A stretch of DNA of 58,201 nt from Caryophanales bacterium UBA4100. GTDB lineage: Bacteria > Bacillota > Bacilli > Paenibacillales > UBA4045. The notes under the pieces are model-generated. The model was not told where the DNA came from. It worked only from the letters and a program-made list of their open reading frames with translations, and ran no database searches. The stretch lies in the NCBI GenBank assembly GCA_002383285.1, contig DFXU01000058.1:1343-59543 (forward strand), written 5' to 3'. Below, in pieces: positions 17,233 to 25,959 of this stretch. A program made the position numbers and the translations under genes. How positions within the stretch are numbered: the stretch's first letter is position 1; each line of letters starts with the position of its first letter.

Positions 17233-18531
17233 CTATTTCTGAAGCTCTTTATCAGTAACCGCTTGTATTTCTTCAGCTAATTCTTGAATCGAAGAGCCAT
17301 CCTTGCTGATGATCTTCTGGAGTGCAGTTGCTAATGCTGGCTTTGATTTATTCGTAACAACTGCATGCATTAAGTCAGAAGTAGGCATAGTGAGCAACGG
17401 CATCAGAACTTGAGCAATCGGATGGAAATCGTACTCAACTCCGTTAACAGAGCTCGTTAGTAATGTTTCTGTTGATGTAAGCTGAGCGTTCTCTTTATTA
17501 GAAATGTACTCTAAGAATATCATTGCAGCTTCCTTATTCTTACTGCCATTGTACAAGGCCATTGTATTACCGGCTGAGAAAGGGATTCTCAACTCTTGCC
17601 CTACAGCATTCCCTGGAGGCGCGAACGCACCTACTTCAAAGGTCGGTGTATTCTGGGCAAGAAACTCGATGACGCCTACCTGCTGAGAGATCATTGCCGC
17701 TTTACCTTGATAGAAAGTCTGATAAGCTTGATCACGACCAATTCCTAGTGCACCCTCCAGAATATACCCTTTATCGATGAGAAGCTTAAATTTCTCTAAA
17801 GCTTCAATCGAGCCTGGATCCGTCCACTTGGCCTCACCTTTACCGACCTTCTGTACCCAAGTTGGGTCTTCACTAAGCAGACCAGCATAAACTAAACCGC
17901 TCAGGTGGTTGTTCTCGCCCTGATCCTTAGAGCCTAATACAATCGGAGCAATACCTTTGGATTTTAATGTTTCTGCAACAGCGAGAAACTCTTCCCAGTT
18001 TTGCGGCTCAGTTAAACTATGCTCATCGAAGATCGTCTTATTGTACCAAGTCACATAATAATTCAATGATTGTGATAAAGCATACAGCTTGCCATCCACC
18101 TTCGAGCTATTAATAACTGACGGGTTATAATTATCAAGATAGGGTAGATCACTCAAGTCCACCAATTGCCCTGTCTTTGAAAGCTGGACATAATCTGGCC
18201 GAAGAGGGGTAATCAGGTCAACACCCTCTCCACCTGCTGCAAGACGGGTTTTGATCACCTCTGAAATTTTCCCTCCACCAATCGTTTCCCAATTCACGGT
18301 AATATTTGGATGGTCCTTATGGAATTTCTCCAGCATTTTTTTCGGCTCAAGACCTTGCGTCAATACATTAACCTCCATATCCTTGTCAGGTGCTGGAGGT
18401 GTTTGTATTTCGCTCTTCGGAGCAGCATTCTCTGGAGCAGCATTCTGCGAATCCGTATTATTGCCTCCATCTCCACAAGCAGATAACATCAACATAGAGC
18501 TTAATAATAATACTAGAAGCTTTTTAACCAT
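17233..18531 (-). CDS. Extracellular sugar-binding lipoprotein of the ABC importer
   Basis: Solute-binding protein family 1, 432 residues. Signal peptide with lipobox LSAC (Cys19), then an N/A/P-rich linker to about residue 50, then the binding fold. Typical phrases are NWEEFLAVAETLKSKGIAPI, YQGKAAMISQQVGV and AAMIFLEYISNKENAQ. The ATG is preceded by AAGGGGA. First gene of the importer operon, just downstream of a YesMN-type two-component system that probably senses or responds to the same sugar. A cre site lies 26 nt upstream, suggesting catabolite repression. Substrate cannot be assigned. Confidence 0.92.
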   Translation of the reverse strand: MVKKLLVLLLSSMLMLSACGDGGNNTDSQNAAPENAAPKSEIQTPPAPDKDMEVNVLTQGLEPKKMLEKFHKDHPNITVNWETIGGGKISEVIKTRLAAGGEGVDLITPLRPDYVQLSKTGQLVDLSDLPYLDNYNPSVINSSKVDGKLYALSQSLNYYVTWYNKTIFDEHSLTEPQNWEEFLAVAETLKSKGIAPIVLGSKDQGENNHLSGLVYAGLLSEDPTWVQKVGKGEAKWTDPGSIEALEKFKLLIDKGYILEGALGIGRDQAYQTFYQGKAAMISQQVGVIEFLAQNTPTFEVGAFAPPGNAVGQELRIPFSAGNTMALYNGSKNKEAAMIFLEYISNKENAQLTSTETLLTSSVNGVEYDFHPIAQVLMPLLTMPTSDLMHAVVTNKSKPALATALQKIISKDGSSIQELAEEIQAVTDKELQK

Positions 18532-18556
18532 TTTTTTAATCCCCTTTCGCTTATTG

Positions 18557-18570
18557 TGAAAGCGTTTGCA
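18557..18570. promoter_or_regulatory. CcpA cre site before the sugar importer
   Basis: TGCAAACGCTTTCA on the minus strand matches the core of the cre consensus WTGNAANCGNWNNCW at all positions except the first W. It lies 26-39 nt before the binding-protein start, where CcpA binding would block transcription. Confidence 0.65.
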
Positions 18571-18610
18571 CTTCCTGTACTTATCCTAAATGAAATGCAG
18601 CATATTAAAC

Positions 18611-18639
18611 AGGAGACTCTGATGACTTTCAAGTCTCCT
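18611..18639 (-). terminator. Hairpin after the YesN-type regulator gene
   Basis: Perfect 8-bp stem AGGAGACT/AGTCTCCT with a 13-nt loop, followed on the minus strand by GTTTAATAT. It separates the sensor-regulator pair from the importer operon and may act as a partial terminator. Confidence 0.5.
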
Positions 18640-18702
18640 CTAATGACACAATAATTTTGGACCAATACGCTTACACAAAATAATAACAAAACAAGTGCAC
18701 TT

Positions 18703-19848
18703 TTATGACAAACGAGTCATCTTTCTTGCGATCTTATCACGATATTCAGTTGTAGTAGAACCGACTGTCTCTTTAAAGAGCTTCAAGAAATACCGGCTAT
18801 TCCTATAACCTACCCGCTCTGCGATGGCATAGGCCGGAAAATCCGTATGCGAAAGAAGATATTTTGCTTGATTAATTCGAATCGTCGTTAAGTAGTCCGT
18901 AAATGTGGTGCCCGTTTCCCGCTGAAATAATCGGCTGAGGTACGCCGGGCTTATATGAACATGTTCGCCCATCATCTCCAATGTAAGCTCGTCCATGTAA
19001 TGCTCCTGAATGTGGGCAATTGCCTTTCTAACTGAAGTATGTAATGTCTGGTCCTCTACCTGATGTTGTAAACGTTCCTCTAGTTCCCGCTTTAGTATAA
19101 GGTATATTTCGGGCCACTCTGCGAACGAGATTGGACGTTTACTATGAACCGCTAAGACATCAGATTGAGCTTCGATAAATTCTTTAACTCCCTGATAACC
19201 TGCAATAATCCAACATTCTTCATAAGCAAATACAAGAATACACCCATCTTCCAGCTCTGAAATTCGTAAGGAATTGCTAGTGTTTGCAAGCGATACTTGG
19301 AAAGGCACATTCCATATAGACAAATGCTCACCTATAAGCTCAAGATAGTTAAACTCCTCATTGTCATTTAGCGCCATACTTAGCAGCCCTGCAGCCACAA
19401 CCCCTTTGCGACTTAATACAGACTGACTCACTGAGCGATTGATTATCGTCTGCTCTTGACGGCTAAGCCAGTCCCTTCGCGCCTTATTCAAGCAATCCTG
19501 CAGCTCTAACTCAGAGATCGTTGCCTTGTGCACATAATCGCAAACCCTCAGCCTAAGTGCAGTGCGCACATATTCAAAGTCATCATAGCTGCTCAATATA
19601 ACAACCTCACATGACAATCCCTTATCGTTAATAAGTTCTATCAATTCAAACCCGCTAAGGACGGGCATGCGAATGTCGGTAAGTACTATATCTACAGATT
19701 GAGTCTTCAGAATGTCCCAAGCCTCCTCCCCATTGGAAGCCTCTCCAACAATCGAGAAACCATTCACTTCCCAATTGATAAGTGTTCGGATAAATCTACG
19801 AACCAATGTTTCATCTTCGACTAGCAGCACTTTCATCAGATTATTCAT
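18703..19848 (-). CDS. YesN-type response regulator (receiver + AraC DNA-binding)
   Basis: Response regulator of 381 residues. The receiver domain (about 5-120) has the phosphorylated Asp58 in VLTDIRMPVLSG. The C-terminal AraC/XylS helix-turn-helix domain (about 280-380) includes ISPAYLSRLFQRETGTTFTD and AERVGYRNSRYFLKLFKETV. The start is taken at the ATG at 19848, because GAGGGG lies 9 nt before it; the upstream TTG and ATG lie on top of that ribosome site. One nt separates it from the kinase gene. It probably activates the adjacent sugar importer operon. Confidence 0.92.
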   Translation of the reverse strand: MNNLMKVLLVEDETLVRRFIRTLINWEVNGFSIVGEASNGEEAWDILKTQSVDIVLTDIRMPVLSGFELIELINDKGLSCEVVILSSYDDFEYVRTALRLRVCDYVHKATISELELQDCLNKARRDWLSRQEQTIINRSVSQSVLSRKGVVAAGLLSMALNDNEEFNYLELIGEHLSIWNVPFQVSLANTSNSLRISELEDGCILVFAYEECWIIAGYQGVKEFIEAQSDVLAVHSKRPISFAEWPEIYLILKRELEERLQHQVEDQTLHTSVRKAIAHIQEHYMDELTLEMMGEHVHISPAYLSRLFQRETGTTFTDYLTTIRINQAKYLLSHTDFPAYAIAERVGYRNSRYFLKLFKETVGSTTTEYRDKIARKMTRLS

Positions 19849-19849
19849 T

Positions 19850-21577
19850 TTATTCATCCCCCTCAAGTTGCACCGGCCACTTGACCGTTACAGTAGTTCC
19901 TACACCTAGCATGCTGTTAACACTCATCTCCGCCAATTCATTGAATTGTAGCTTTAATCTCTCGTACACATTGCTTACTCCTATCTTATGTAAGTGTTCA
20001 TTCCCGTCTGCTACTCCCCCAGGATGTAGGAGCTTCCCACAAGCAACCGAATCCATACCTACTCCATCATCCTGAACACTTGCTAAATTATAGTCTTCCA
20101 TCCTATGTATCGTAACCTTAATCCTACCTCTACGCTGCAACGGTCCAACACCATGAAAGATCGCATTCTCAACAATCGGTTGCAGCAGGAATGGGAACAC
20201 AAGATGATCCTCCATTCCACTGTCCATCTCCAATTGGAAATCGAAGTTCTCATTACGGAGCTGTAATAGCTTTACATACTGATCCAGAAGCTCGAGTTCA
20301 TTCTTCAGCTTAATTAATTTCTGCTTGTTCTTGGCACTAAATTTAAGAAGATGCACTAAGGAAGCAATAAGCTCTCCAAGCTTGATGTTACCATCTAGTA
20401 CCGCCTGGATTCTTAAGGCCATTAATGTATTGTATAAAAAATGTGGATTAATGCGTGCTTGTAAAGCGTCCATCTCCAGCTGTGCTTTCTGTTGTACACG
20501 ATAGCTGTTTTCTGCCATCAGATTTTTCATGCGAACCATCATGCGATTAAAGCGTTGTGTTAACTCCCCAACCTCATCACGATGAATGACCAATAACTCT
20601 CCTTGAAAGTTTCCCTTCTCAATTTCCCTCATCTTACTCTTCAACACTTGCAGCGGCTTGACAATGCTCGAAGAGAGCAGGTGCGCGAAGATAACTGCAC
20701 CTACTGACAATAAGAATGTTAGTAATATAATGAAACTTCGAATATCCTTAGATTCCTTGAATAATTCCTGTTTTGAGATCAGATGGATCGACGTCCAACC
20801 GGTAATTGGGGAAATCGAACTTGACTGCAGCCATCCACTATCCTGCAAATTCGACTCCGCCTCGTTCGTCGCTACAATGGTTTGTCCATACTCATCTATA
20901 ATAACGAGATGCCTACCCGTTTCCGTAATACCCCAAATCGACTCAAGCTCACTAATTTTCACATTAATAGCTAGAACACCCATAGGCTTCAGTGAATCGA
21001 GATTCAAGATCTGCCTTGAGAATGTCACGACAGCTTCATCGGATATTGACTTGAAGAAGGAGAACTCGCTTTCTATCCGCTTACCACCAAGTATCCAACC
21101 TCCATTACGCCTTGCCGCTTCCAGATACCAATCTTCATTCTGAGGATTGAAATCTAAGCCCAGATGCAAGGAAGAGTGATGAACATCGTAGATTCCATTA
21201 AAACCATAAACACCTATTCCAGATATGCCTGGTGTTAGCTTATGTATTCCCGATAGAAAATCCTTCACTTCTTCCTCGTCTGCGATTTGCTTGGGCGTCC
21301 ATTGTACCGCAGGTATATATGGCTGCATCAATCGACTCTGAATGACTGGGGATTCCACTACATTCATCGATAACGTATCTAGGTTTGTAATATACTGATC
21401 GAATTGTTGGTTAGTTACTTCAGACAAATATAAAAATTGCTGCCTTGCCTTATCCTCTAGAATTGAAGCGCTCTTCCAATAATTAAAAACTGCAATCAGC
21501 GACATGGGGATCATTAGAAGTGCAATGAAGGAAACAAGAATTTTCGTCTTTATTGATTGCCATTTATTCCACAACAC
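19850..21577 (-). CDS. YesM-type sensor histidine kinase
   Basis: Membrane kinase paired with the YesN-type regulator. A GTG start at 21577 is preferred (575 residues), as AGGAGG lies 10 nt upstream; the upstream ATG at 21610 has its purine run directly abutting. Architecture: membrane segment at about 15-37, extracellular cache-like sensor domain, second membrane segment near 290-310, HAMP (about 310-365), His_kinase domain with phospho-acceptor in ARINPHFLYNTL (about His378), and an ATPase domain with VVENAIFHG and DDGVGMDS. The typical signal in this class is an extracellular sugar, sometimes through a binding protein. Confidence 0.92.
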   Translation of the reverse strand: MLWNKWQSIKTKILVSFIALLMIPMSLIAVFNYWKSASILEDKARQQFLYLSEVTNQQFDQYITNLDTLSMNVVESPVIQSRLMQPYIPAVQWTPKQIADEEEVKDFLSGIHKLTPGISGIGVYGFNGIYDVHHSSLHLGLDFNPQNEDWYLEAARRNGGWILGGKRIESEFSFFKSISDEAVVTFSRQILNLDSLKPMGVLAINVKISELESIWGITETGRHLVIIDEYGQTIVATNEAESNLQDSGWLQSSSISPITGWTSIHLISKQELFKESKDIRSFIILLTFLLSVGAVIFAHLLSSSIVKPLQVLKSKMREIEKGNFQGELLVIHRDEVGELTQRFNRMMVRMKNLMAENSYRVQQKAQLEMDALQARINPHFLYNTLMALRIQAVLDGNIKLGELIASLVHLLKFSAKNKQKLIKLKNELELLDQYVKLLQLRNENFDFQLEMDSGMEDHLVFPFLLQPIVENAIFHGVGPLQRRGRIKVTIHRMEDYNLASVQDDGVGMDSVACGKLLHPGGVADGNEHLHKIGVSNVYERLKLQFNELAEMSVNSMLGVGTTVTVKWPVQLEGDE

Positions 21578-21844
21578 ACCAAATACACCTCCTAAATGCC
21601 CATTCTCCAATTATATATAGCTTATACCTAGCTTCTTTTGCATAGTTCCTATCGGTATATTTCGGTTATGTTCCATATGTGTCATACCCTATCTTCCATA
21701 CTATAGACCCCAACAACCAGTTATTCCACAATTAGGGTACTTAATCTACTTCATTAATGATAGAATAATGTCGATAAAGATAATATACATAAATAGATGG
21801 ATGAGCTGTAAATGAACATCCACATTATTTCGTGAGGTGCTAGA

Positions 21845-22648
21845 ATGGAAAAATCAACGGTTATCGGACTCTTTCTTGGATTCTTCGCATTATTTGTAGG
21901 TATGTATTTCAAGGGTGCGAACCCAATGGCAATTTTCACCAATGTCGCCGCTATTATTATTATCTTCGTAGGTACAGCTGCCGCTGTATTCATTGCATTC
22001 CCCATGGAAGAATTGAAGAAGGTACCTAAGCTCTTCGGCATTCTATTCAAATCCCAAAAGCTCATGCAGAAAAAAGAAATCATCCGTTTATTCATGGACT
22101 GGGCTTCTGTAACTAGAAGAGAAGGTCTACTCGCTTTAGAAAGTAAGGTTGAGGAGATCGATGATCCTTTCTTACGTAATGGCATGAGAATGATCATTGA
22201 TGGTAACGACCAAGATTTCGTTCGTGATGTACTTGTAGAAGATATTCATTCCACTGAAGAACGACATAAAGCTGGTGCACTTATATTCTCACAGGCAGGA
22301 ACCTATGCCCCTACCCTTGGTGTGCTTGGTGCTGTTATCGGGCTTATTGCAGCGCTCGCTAATCTCTCGGATATGGATAAATTAGCACACTCTATTGCCG
22401 CCGCCTTCGTAGCAACATTACTTGGTATCTTTACTGGTTATGTATTATGGCACCCGTTTGCGAATAAGCTTAAACGTCTGTCCAAGAACGAGAATGAAAT
22501 CAAGCTAATGATGGTGGAAGGCTTATTATCGATACAATCTGGTGTGTCTACCATTGCCATAAGTCAGAAGCTGGCTGTATTCCTTACACCAACTGAACGT
22601 GCTGAGGAGAGCAAGAGGGAGGCCGCAGCGGATGGCGAAAAAGGCTAA
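21845..22648 (+). CDS. motA: Flagellar stator protein MotA
   Basis: Stator subunit that conducts ions and turns the flagellar rotor, 267 residues with four membrane segments (about 5-22, 30-50, 150-175, 185-205). The cytoplasmic loop has REGLLALESKVEEIDDPFLR, which includes the charged residues that touch FliG. TYAPTLGVLGAVIGLIAALA and AAAFVATLLGIFTGYVLWHP are the classic MotA helices. GAGGTG precedes the ATG. It overlaps motB by 17 nt. A sodium-type MotP cannot be fully excluded. Confidence 0.93.
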   Translation: MEKSTVIGLFLGFFALFVGMYFKGANPMAIFTNVAAIIIIFVGTAAAVFIAFPMEELKKVPKLFGILFKSQKLMQKKEIIRLFMDWASVTRREGLLALESKVEEIDDPFLRNGMRMIIDGNDQDFVRDVLVEDIHSTEERHKAGALIFSQAGTYAPTLGVLGAVIGLIAALANLSDMDKLAHSIAAAFVATLLGIFTGYVLWHPFANKLKRLSKNENEIKLMMVEGLLSIQSGVSTIAISQKLAVFLTPTERAEESKREAAADGEKG

Positions 22649-23441
22649 ACCACATGATCATGAGGAGCATATTGACGAAACCTGGCTAATTCCATATGCT
22701 GATTTACTCACTTTACTACTCGCCCTCTTCATCGTTCTGTTCGCCTCAAGCTCCGTAGATGCTCAGAAATTCCAGGATATGGCCCAATCCTTTAGTTCAG
22801 TACTTAGCGGCGGTGCAGGTGTATTCGAGAGTGCAACCTTCATTCCAGTAGGAGATACGGTCCAGGACAGAGGTCGGGATAAAGTTGATGGTGATGAGAA
22901 GAAGAAATCGAAGGAAGAACAAGAGCTGCAGGAGAAGATCAGGCAAGAAACGGAACAGCTCGAAAACTTGAAGGATAAGATTGATCAATATATCGTTGCT
23001 AATGGACTTACCACGCAATTGACAACAGAGTTGAATAATTTCCAGCTTGTATTAAGAATTAGCGATAATGCGCTATTCCCCTCAGGGGCAGCGACGGTTA
23101 AGACAGAGGCACAGAATCTCGCCGTTGCAATATCGAACTTGCTTGTAGCTTACCCACAGTATGAGGTAATCGTTTCTGGACATACCGATGATAGACCTAT
23201 CCATACATCCGAATTCAAGGATAATTGGATGCTCAGCTGGAAGCGTTCCTACAACTTCATGGAGATTCTGCTTAACAGTAACAATCTAGATGAAAGCCGC
23301 TTTAGTCCTGTCGGTTATGGCGAGCATCGTCCGATTGCTACGAACACAACAGCAGAAGGCCGAGCTACTAACAGGCGTGTTGAAGTCTCGATCATCCGAA
23401 CGATTGTAGAAAGCCCACCTCAACCATTGAAGGTGGAATAA
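22632..23441 (+). CDS. motB: Flagellar stator protein MotB
   Basis: Peptidoglycan-anchored stator partner of MotA, 269 residues. The start is the ATG at 22632 with GGGAGG 9 nt upstream; the longer frame from 22599 is less likely. The single membrane helix is PYADLLTLLLALFIVLFASS with the ion-binding Asp24. A charged linker follows (about 80-120), then an OmpA-type peptidoglycan-binding domain with VSGHTDDRPI and TNRRVEVSII. The pair shows that this organism is, or recently was, motile. Confidence 0.94.
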   Translation: MAKKAKPHDHEEHIDETWLIPYADLLTLLLALFIVLFASSSVDAQKFQDMAQSFSSVLSGGAGVFESATFIPVGDTVQDRGRDKVDGDEKKKSKEEQELQEKIRQETEQLENLKDKIDQYIVANGLTTQLTTELNNFQLVLRISDNALFPSGAATVKTEAQNLAVAISNLLVAYPQYEVIVSGHTDDRPIHTSEFKDNWMLSWKRSYNFMEILLNSNNLDESRFSPVGYGEHRPIATNTTAEGRATNRRVEVSIIRTIVESPPQPLKVE

Positions 23442-23458
23442 TAATAAGCGCTTATTAT
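23441..23458. repeat. 18-bp perfect palindrome at the motB stop
   Basis: ATAATAAGC followed directly by GCTTATTAT. It starts on the last base of the motB stop codon. It may be part of a composite terminator with the hairpin at 23468-23491, or a protein-binding site. Confidence 0.5.
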
Positions 23459-23467
23459 CCTAGAAGA

Positions 23468-23491
23468 AACCGTCCGGGTAACCGAACGGTT
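23468..23491. terminator. Hairpin between motB and the esterase gene
   Basis: AACCGTCCGG (23468-23477) pairs with CCGAACGGTT (23482-23491) with one mismatch and a 4-nt loop, between convergent genes. A weak T-rich run follows on each strand. Probably a bidirectional terminator. Confidence 0.6.
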
Positions 23492-23508
23492 CTCTATATA
23501 ACATCATC

Positions 23509-24993
23509 TTACCCTCTGCCTTCTCTATTCGTTCGGAATGGACTTGCAGGAAGTCCATGGCTGTTAATTAAGTTGGCTTCTGTGTAGTTTGCCCAACCGT
23601 ATCTCACAGCAGCAGGCAGCGGAACCAGCTCATTCCATACCTCTACTCGATTATTTCTTATCGTTGCATGCGCAGCAATATAACGCCCTTGCTCATCCCC
23701 AATTTCAAATCCAATCAGACTGATATCTCTCGTTGTTAATCCTTCACCAGTATGAGTGAATGCTACGACTGCTCTTCCCTGTTCTATGGTTAAGCTATCG
23801 TACACGGGTCCCGAGCTTTCCACATCCACATTATATACTCGATCAAGCGCTACTAAAGCTAACCGTTCTCCAACTGGCTTCTTATCCTTCGGGTGAATAT
23901 CCGCATATTCCCCGCAATCTATAATTACGGCCATACCTGTTTGCGGAACATGTTCAGAGACAATCAATTGAGATTCTCGCAACAATGCCCATTCGTCGCC
24001 ATCAGGACGACCATCATTACTATAAGCAGGTAGTTGAACGTATAAGAAAGGAAGCTCTGGACTGCTCCAATCCTTGCGCCAATTGTCGATCAGCTTACTT
24101 AATAATTGCTCATATAGCGCTGGTCGATGAGCATCACTCTCACCTTGATAATAGAGCATACCCTTCAGAGTATAGGGTGCTACTTTACGAAGCATGGTTT
24201 CGTACAATCCACTTGGGCGCATGAAGCTCCGCGGACTAAAGGGCGGTGGCCAAGGGAATTCGCCAAGCTCCTCCCCCACCAAGCCAATAGCTAGCCTACG
24301 ATTATATTCTCTCATTCGTTGATTATATTGCTGATCTGCTGCCTCGAATGCTTCCCAATCGAAGTGCTCTACCTGCTCCATATATTCATCTATGTATACC
24401 CTTAAGTCCGGATCGCCAAGAAGCACCTGCTCTGACATCCAGCATGAGGCCGATGTTCCTCCCCAGTTACAGCTAATAATGCCGATAGGAATATCTTGTG
24501 ATGCCATAACTTGTTTAGCAAAATGATACCCGACTCCCGATAATTGTCCAGCAGTCTCCGGTGTGCATACCTTCCAAGAGGAAATGTGTTTAGAACCATC
24601 GTCATAAGCTACCTTAGGCACATTATAGAATCTCAATCTTGGCAAATCGGCATTCGCAATTTCTTGTGACGCATCTATAGTATCCTTCATATTGAATTCC
24701 ATGTTGGACTGACCTCCAGCCAGCCATACATCACCGAACAGAATGTCCTTCAATACAATGGATTCTGTACTCGATTCGATGATCAGCTCTACTGGGCCAC
24801 CCGCCTCCATAGGTGGCAGCTGAGCCTTCCACGTCCCGCCTTGAACAGTGGCATTCACATGCAACCCTCGACATCTCACTGTAATTAGTTCACCTTCGAC
24901 TCCTATTCCCCAGATCGGAACCTCGCTCTCTCTCTGTAGAACCATATGGCTGTTAAAAATTGAATTGACCCTCATCGAATCAGTAGCATTCAT
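23509..24993 (-). CDS. Sialate O-acetylesterase-family carbohydrate esterase
   Basis: 494-residue SGNH-like esterase of the sialate O-acetylesterase family, expected to remove acetyl groups from sugars or polysaccharides. It opens with FNSHMVLQRESEVPIWG, typical of the family. The Ser block is LAGGQSNMEF (about 95-103), GVGYHFAKQ and CNWGGTSASCWMSE follow, and the Asp/His region is GECADIHP-like (CGEYADIHPKDK). No signal peptide is seen, so it probably acts inside the cell on imported glycans. The ATG at 24993 has AGGAAAGG upstream. It stands alone. Actual substrate is uncertain: xylan-type or sialic acid. Confidence 0.85.
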   Translation of the reverse strand: MNATDSMRVNSIFNSHMVLQRESEVPIWGIGVEGELITVRCRGLHVNATVQGGTWKAQLPPMEAGGPVELIIESSTESIVLKDILFGDVWLAGGQSNMEFNMKDTIDASQEIANADLPRLRFYNVPKVAYDDGSKHISSWKVCTPETAGQLSGVGYHFAKQVMASQDIPIGIISCNWGGTSASCWMSEQVLLGDPDLRVYIDEYMEQVEHFDWEAFEAADQQYNQRMREYNRRLAIGLVGEELGEFPWPPPFSPRSFMRPSGLYETMLRKVAPYTLKGMLYYQGESDAHRPALYEQLLSKLIDNWRKDWSSPELPFLYVQLPAYSNDGRPDGDEWALLRESQLIVSEHVPQTGMAVIIDCGEYADIHPKDKKPVGERLALVALDRVYNVDVESSGPVYDSLTIEQGRAVVAFTHTGEGLTTRDISLIGFEIGDEQGRYIAAHATIRNNRVEVWNELVPLPAAVRYGWANYTEANLINSHGLPASPFRTNREGRG

Positions 24994-25023
24994 GTACCCG
25001 ACACCTTTCCTAAATTAGAATAA

Positions 25024-25046
25024 AGACGGCTCATAATGAGCCGTCT
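25024..25046 (-). terminator. Terminator of hflKC
   Basis: AGACGGCTCAT and ATGAGCCGTCT form an 11-bp perfect stem around one base, followed on the minus strand by TTTATTCTAATTT. It lies 41 nt after the hflC stop. Classic Rho-independent form. Confidence 0.8.
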
Positions 25047-25086
25047 CCACTTACGATACACGCAAGTTATTATTCACTTACGCCAC

Positions 25087-25959
25087 TTATTCTACGCTCT
25101 GCCCAAGTAATATTCTTGCATAGGGAGAATCAATCGGCATCATGATTACTGGCTCATTCTGGAATGAGGTAATATAACTATCTAATGTCCGATACAGACT
25201 ATAGAATTTCGGATCTTTACCATACGCAGTATTATAGGTTTTGGCCGCTTCCTGCTCGCCTTCAGCCACAATCTTCTTCGCATTCGCTTCTGCCTCTGCT
25301 AGAAGCTCAACAGCCTGACGGTCTGCATTCGAAGTAATCTTACGGGATTCTTCATCACCCTCAGACAAGTAGCTTGCTACGATCGCTTGTCTATCCGATA
25401 TCATCCGATTGAATACACTCGCTTTGTTCTCTTCGGGTAAATCAGTCCGTTTGATACGAATATCACTGATTTCTATTCCGTAGTTTTCTAACATCAATCC
25501 AGCTACATCTAGTGTGATATCTTGATTCAGGTTACCACGAGCCGTAGCTTCACTAATAATTTGACCATATTCAATGGAAGACAACTTCCGACGAACCGTA
25601 CTATATACGGCATTCTCGATTAACAACTGAGCATTCTCAACGGTTCTAGCCGTCTTGATGAATAGCTTCGGTTGGACAATACGCCATATTGTATAGTTAT
25701 CAACTTGAATCGGCTTCTTATCTAGGGTCAAGATTGGTGTCGACTTACTATCGTAGACCATTGCTCTCTTCGGATAGCTCGTAACCTTCTCAATGAATGG
25801 GATTTTCACATTCAATCCCGGTGATTCGACTACGCGTACTGCTTCTCCAAACTTCAATACAACCTTAAATTCTCCCTGCTCTACAATAAACAATGAGCCT
25901 GCTGCTAGAACCAATAGGACAACAATGACCACTGCTGATATAACTATATTCTTACTCAT
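25087..25959 (-). CDS. hflC: SPFH-family protein HflC
   Basis: Membrane-anchored SPFH/prohibitin protein that forms a complex with HflK and, in Escherichia coli, modulates the FtsH protease. 290 residues with one N-terminal membrane segment (about 5-25). The SPFH domain begins EQGEFKVVLKFGEAVRVVES, and the coiled part has EADRQAVELLAEAEANA-like repeats (ITSNADRQAVELLAEAEANA). AGGAGG lies 9 nt before the ATG, which overlaps the hflK stop by 4 nt. Expressed from the sigma-W-type promoter upstream of hflK. Confidence 0.92.
   Translation of the reverse strand: MSKNIVISAVVIVVLLVLAAGSLFIVEQGEFKVVLKFGEAVRVVESPGLNVKIPFIEKVTSYPKRAMVYDSKSTPILTLDKKPIQVDNYTIWRIVQPKLFIKTARTVENAQLLIENAVYSTVRRKLSSIEYGQIISEATARGNLNQDITLDVAGLMLENYGIEISDIRIKRTDLPEENKASVFNRMISDRQAIVASYLSEGDEESRKITSNADRQAVELLAEAEANAKKIVAEGEQEAAKTYNTAYGKDPKFYSLYRTLDSYITSFQNEPVIMMPIDSPYARILLGQSVE

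Noticed and set aside
20658..21143. 161-codon plus-strand open frame within the YesM-type kinase gene
   Set aside because: Antisense to a conserved domain order; composition is unlike a real protein.
21761..21780. Possible sigma-D promoter (CGATA) before motA
   Set aside because: No TAAA -35 at the needed distance, so the match is too weak to report.
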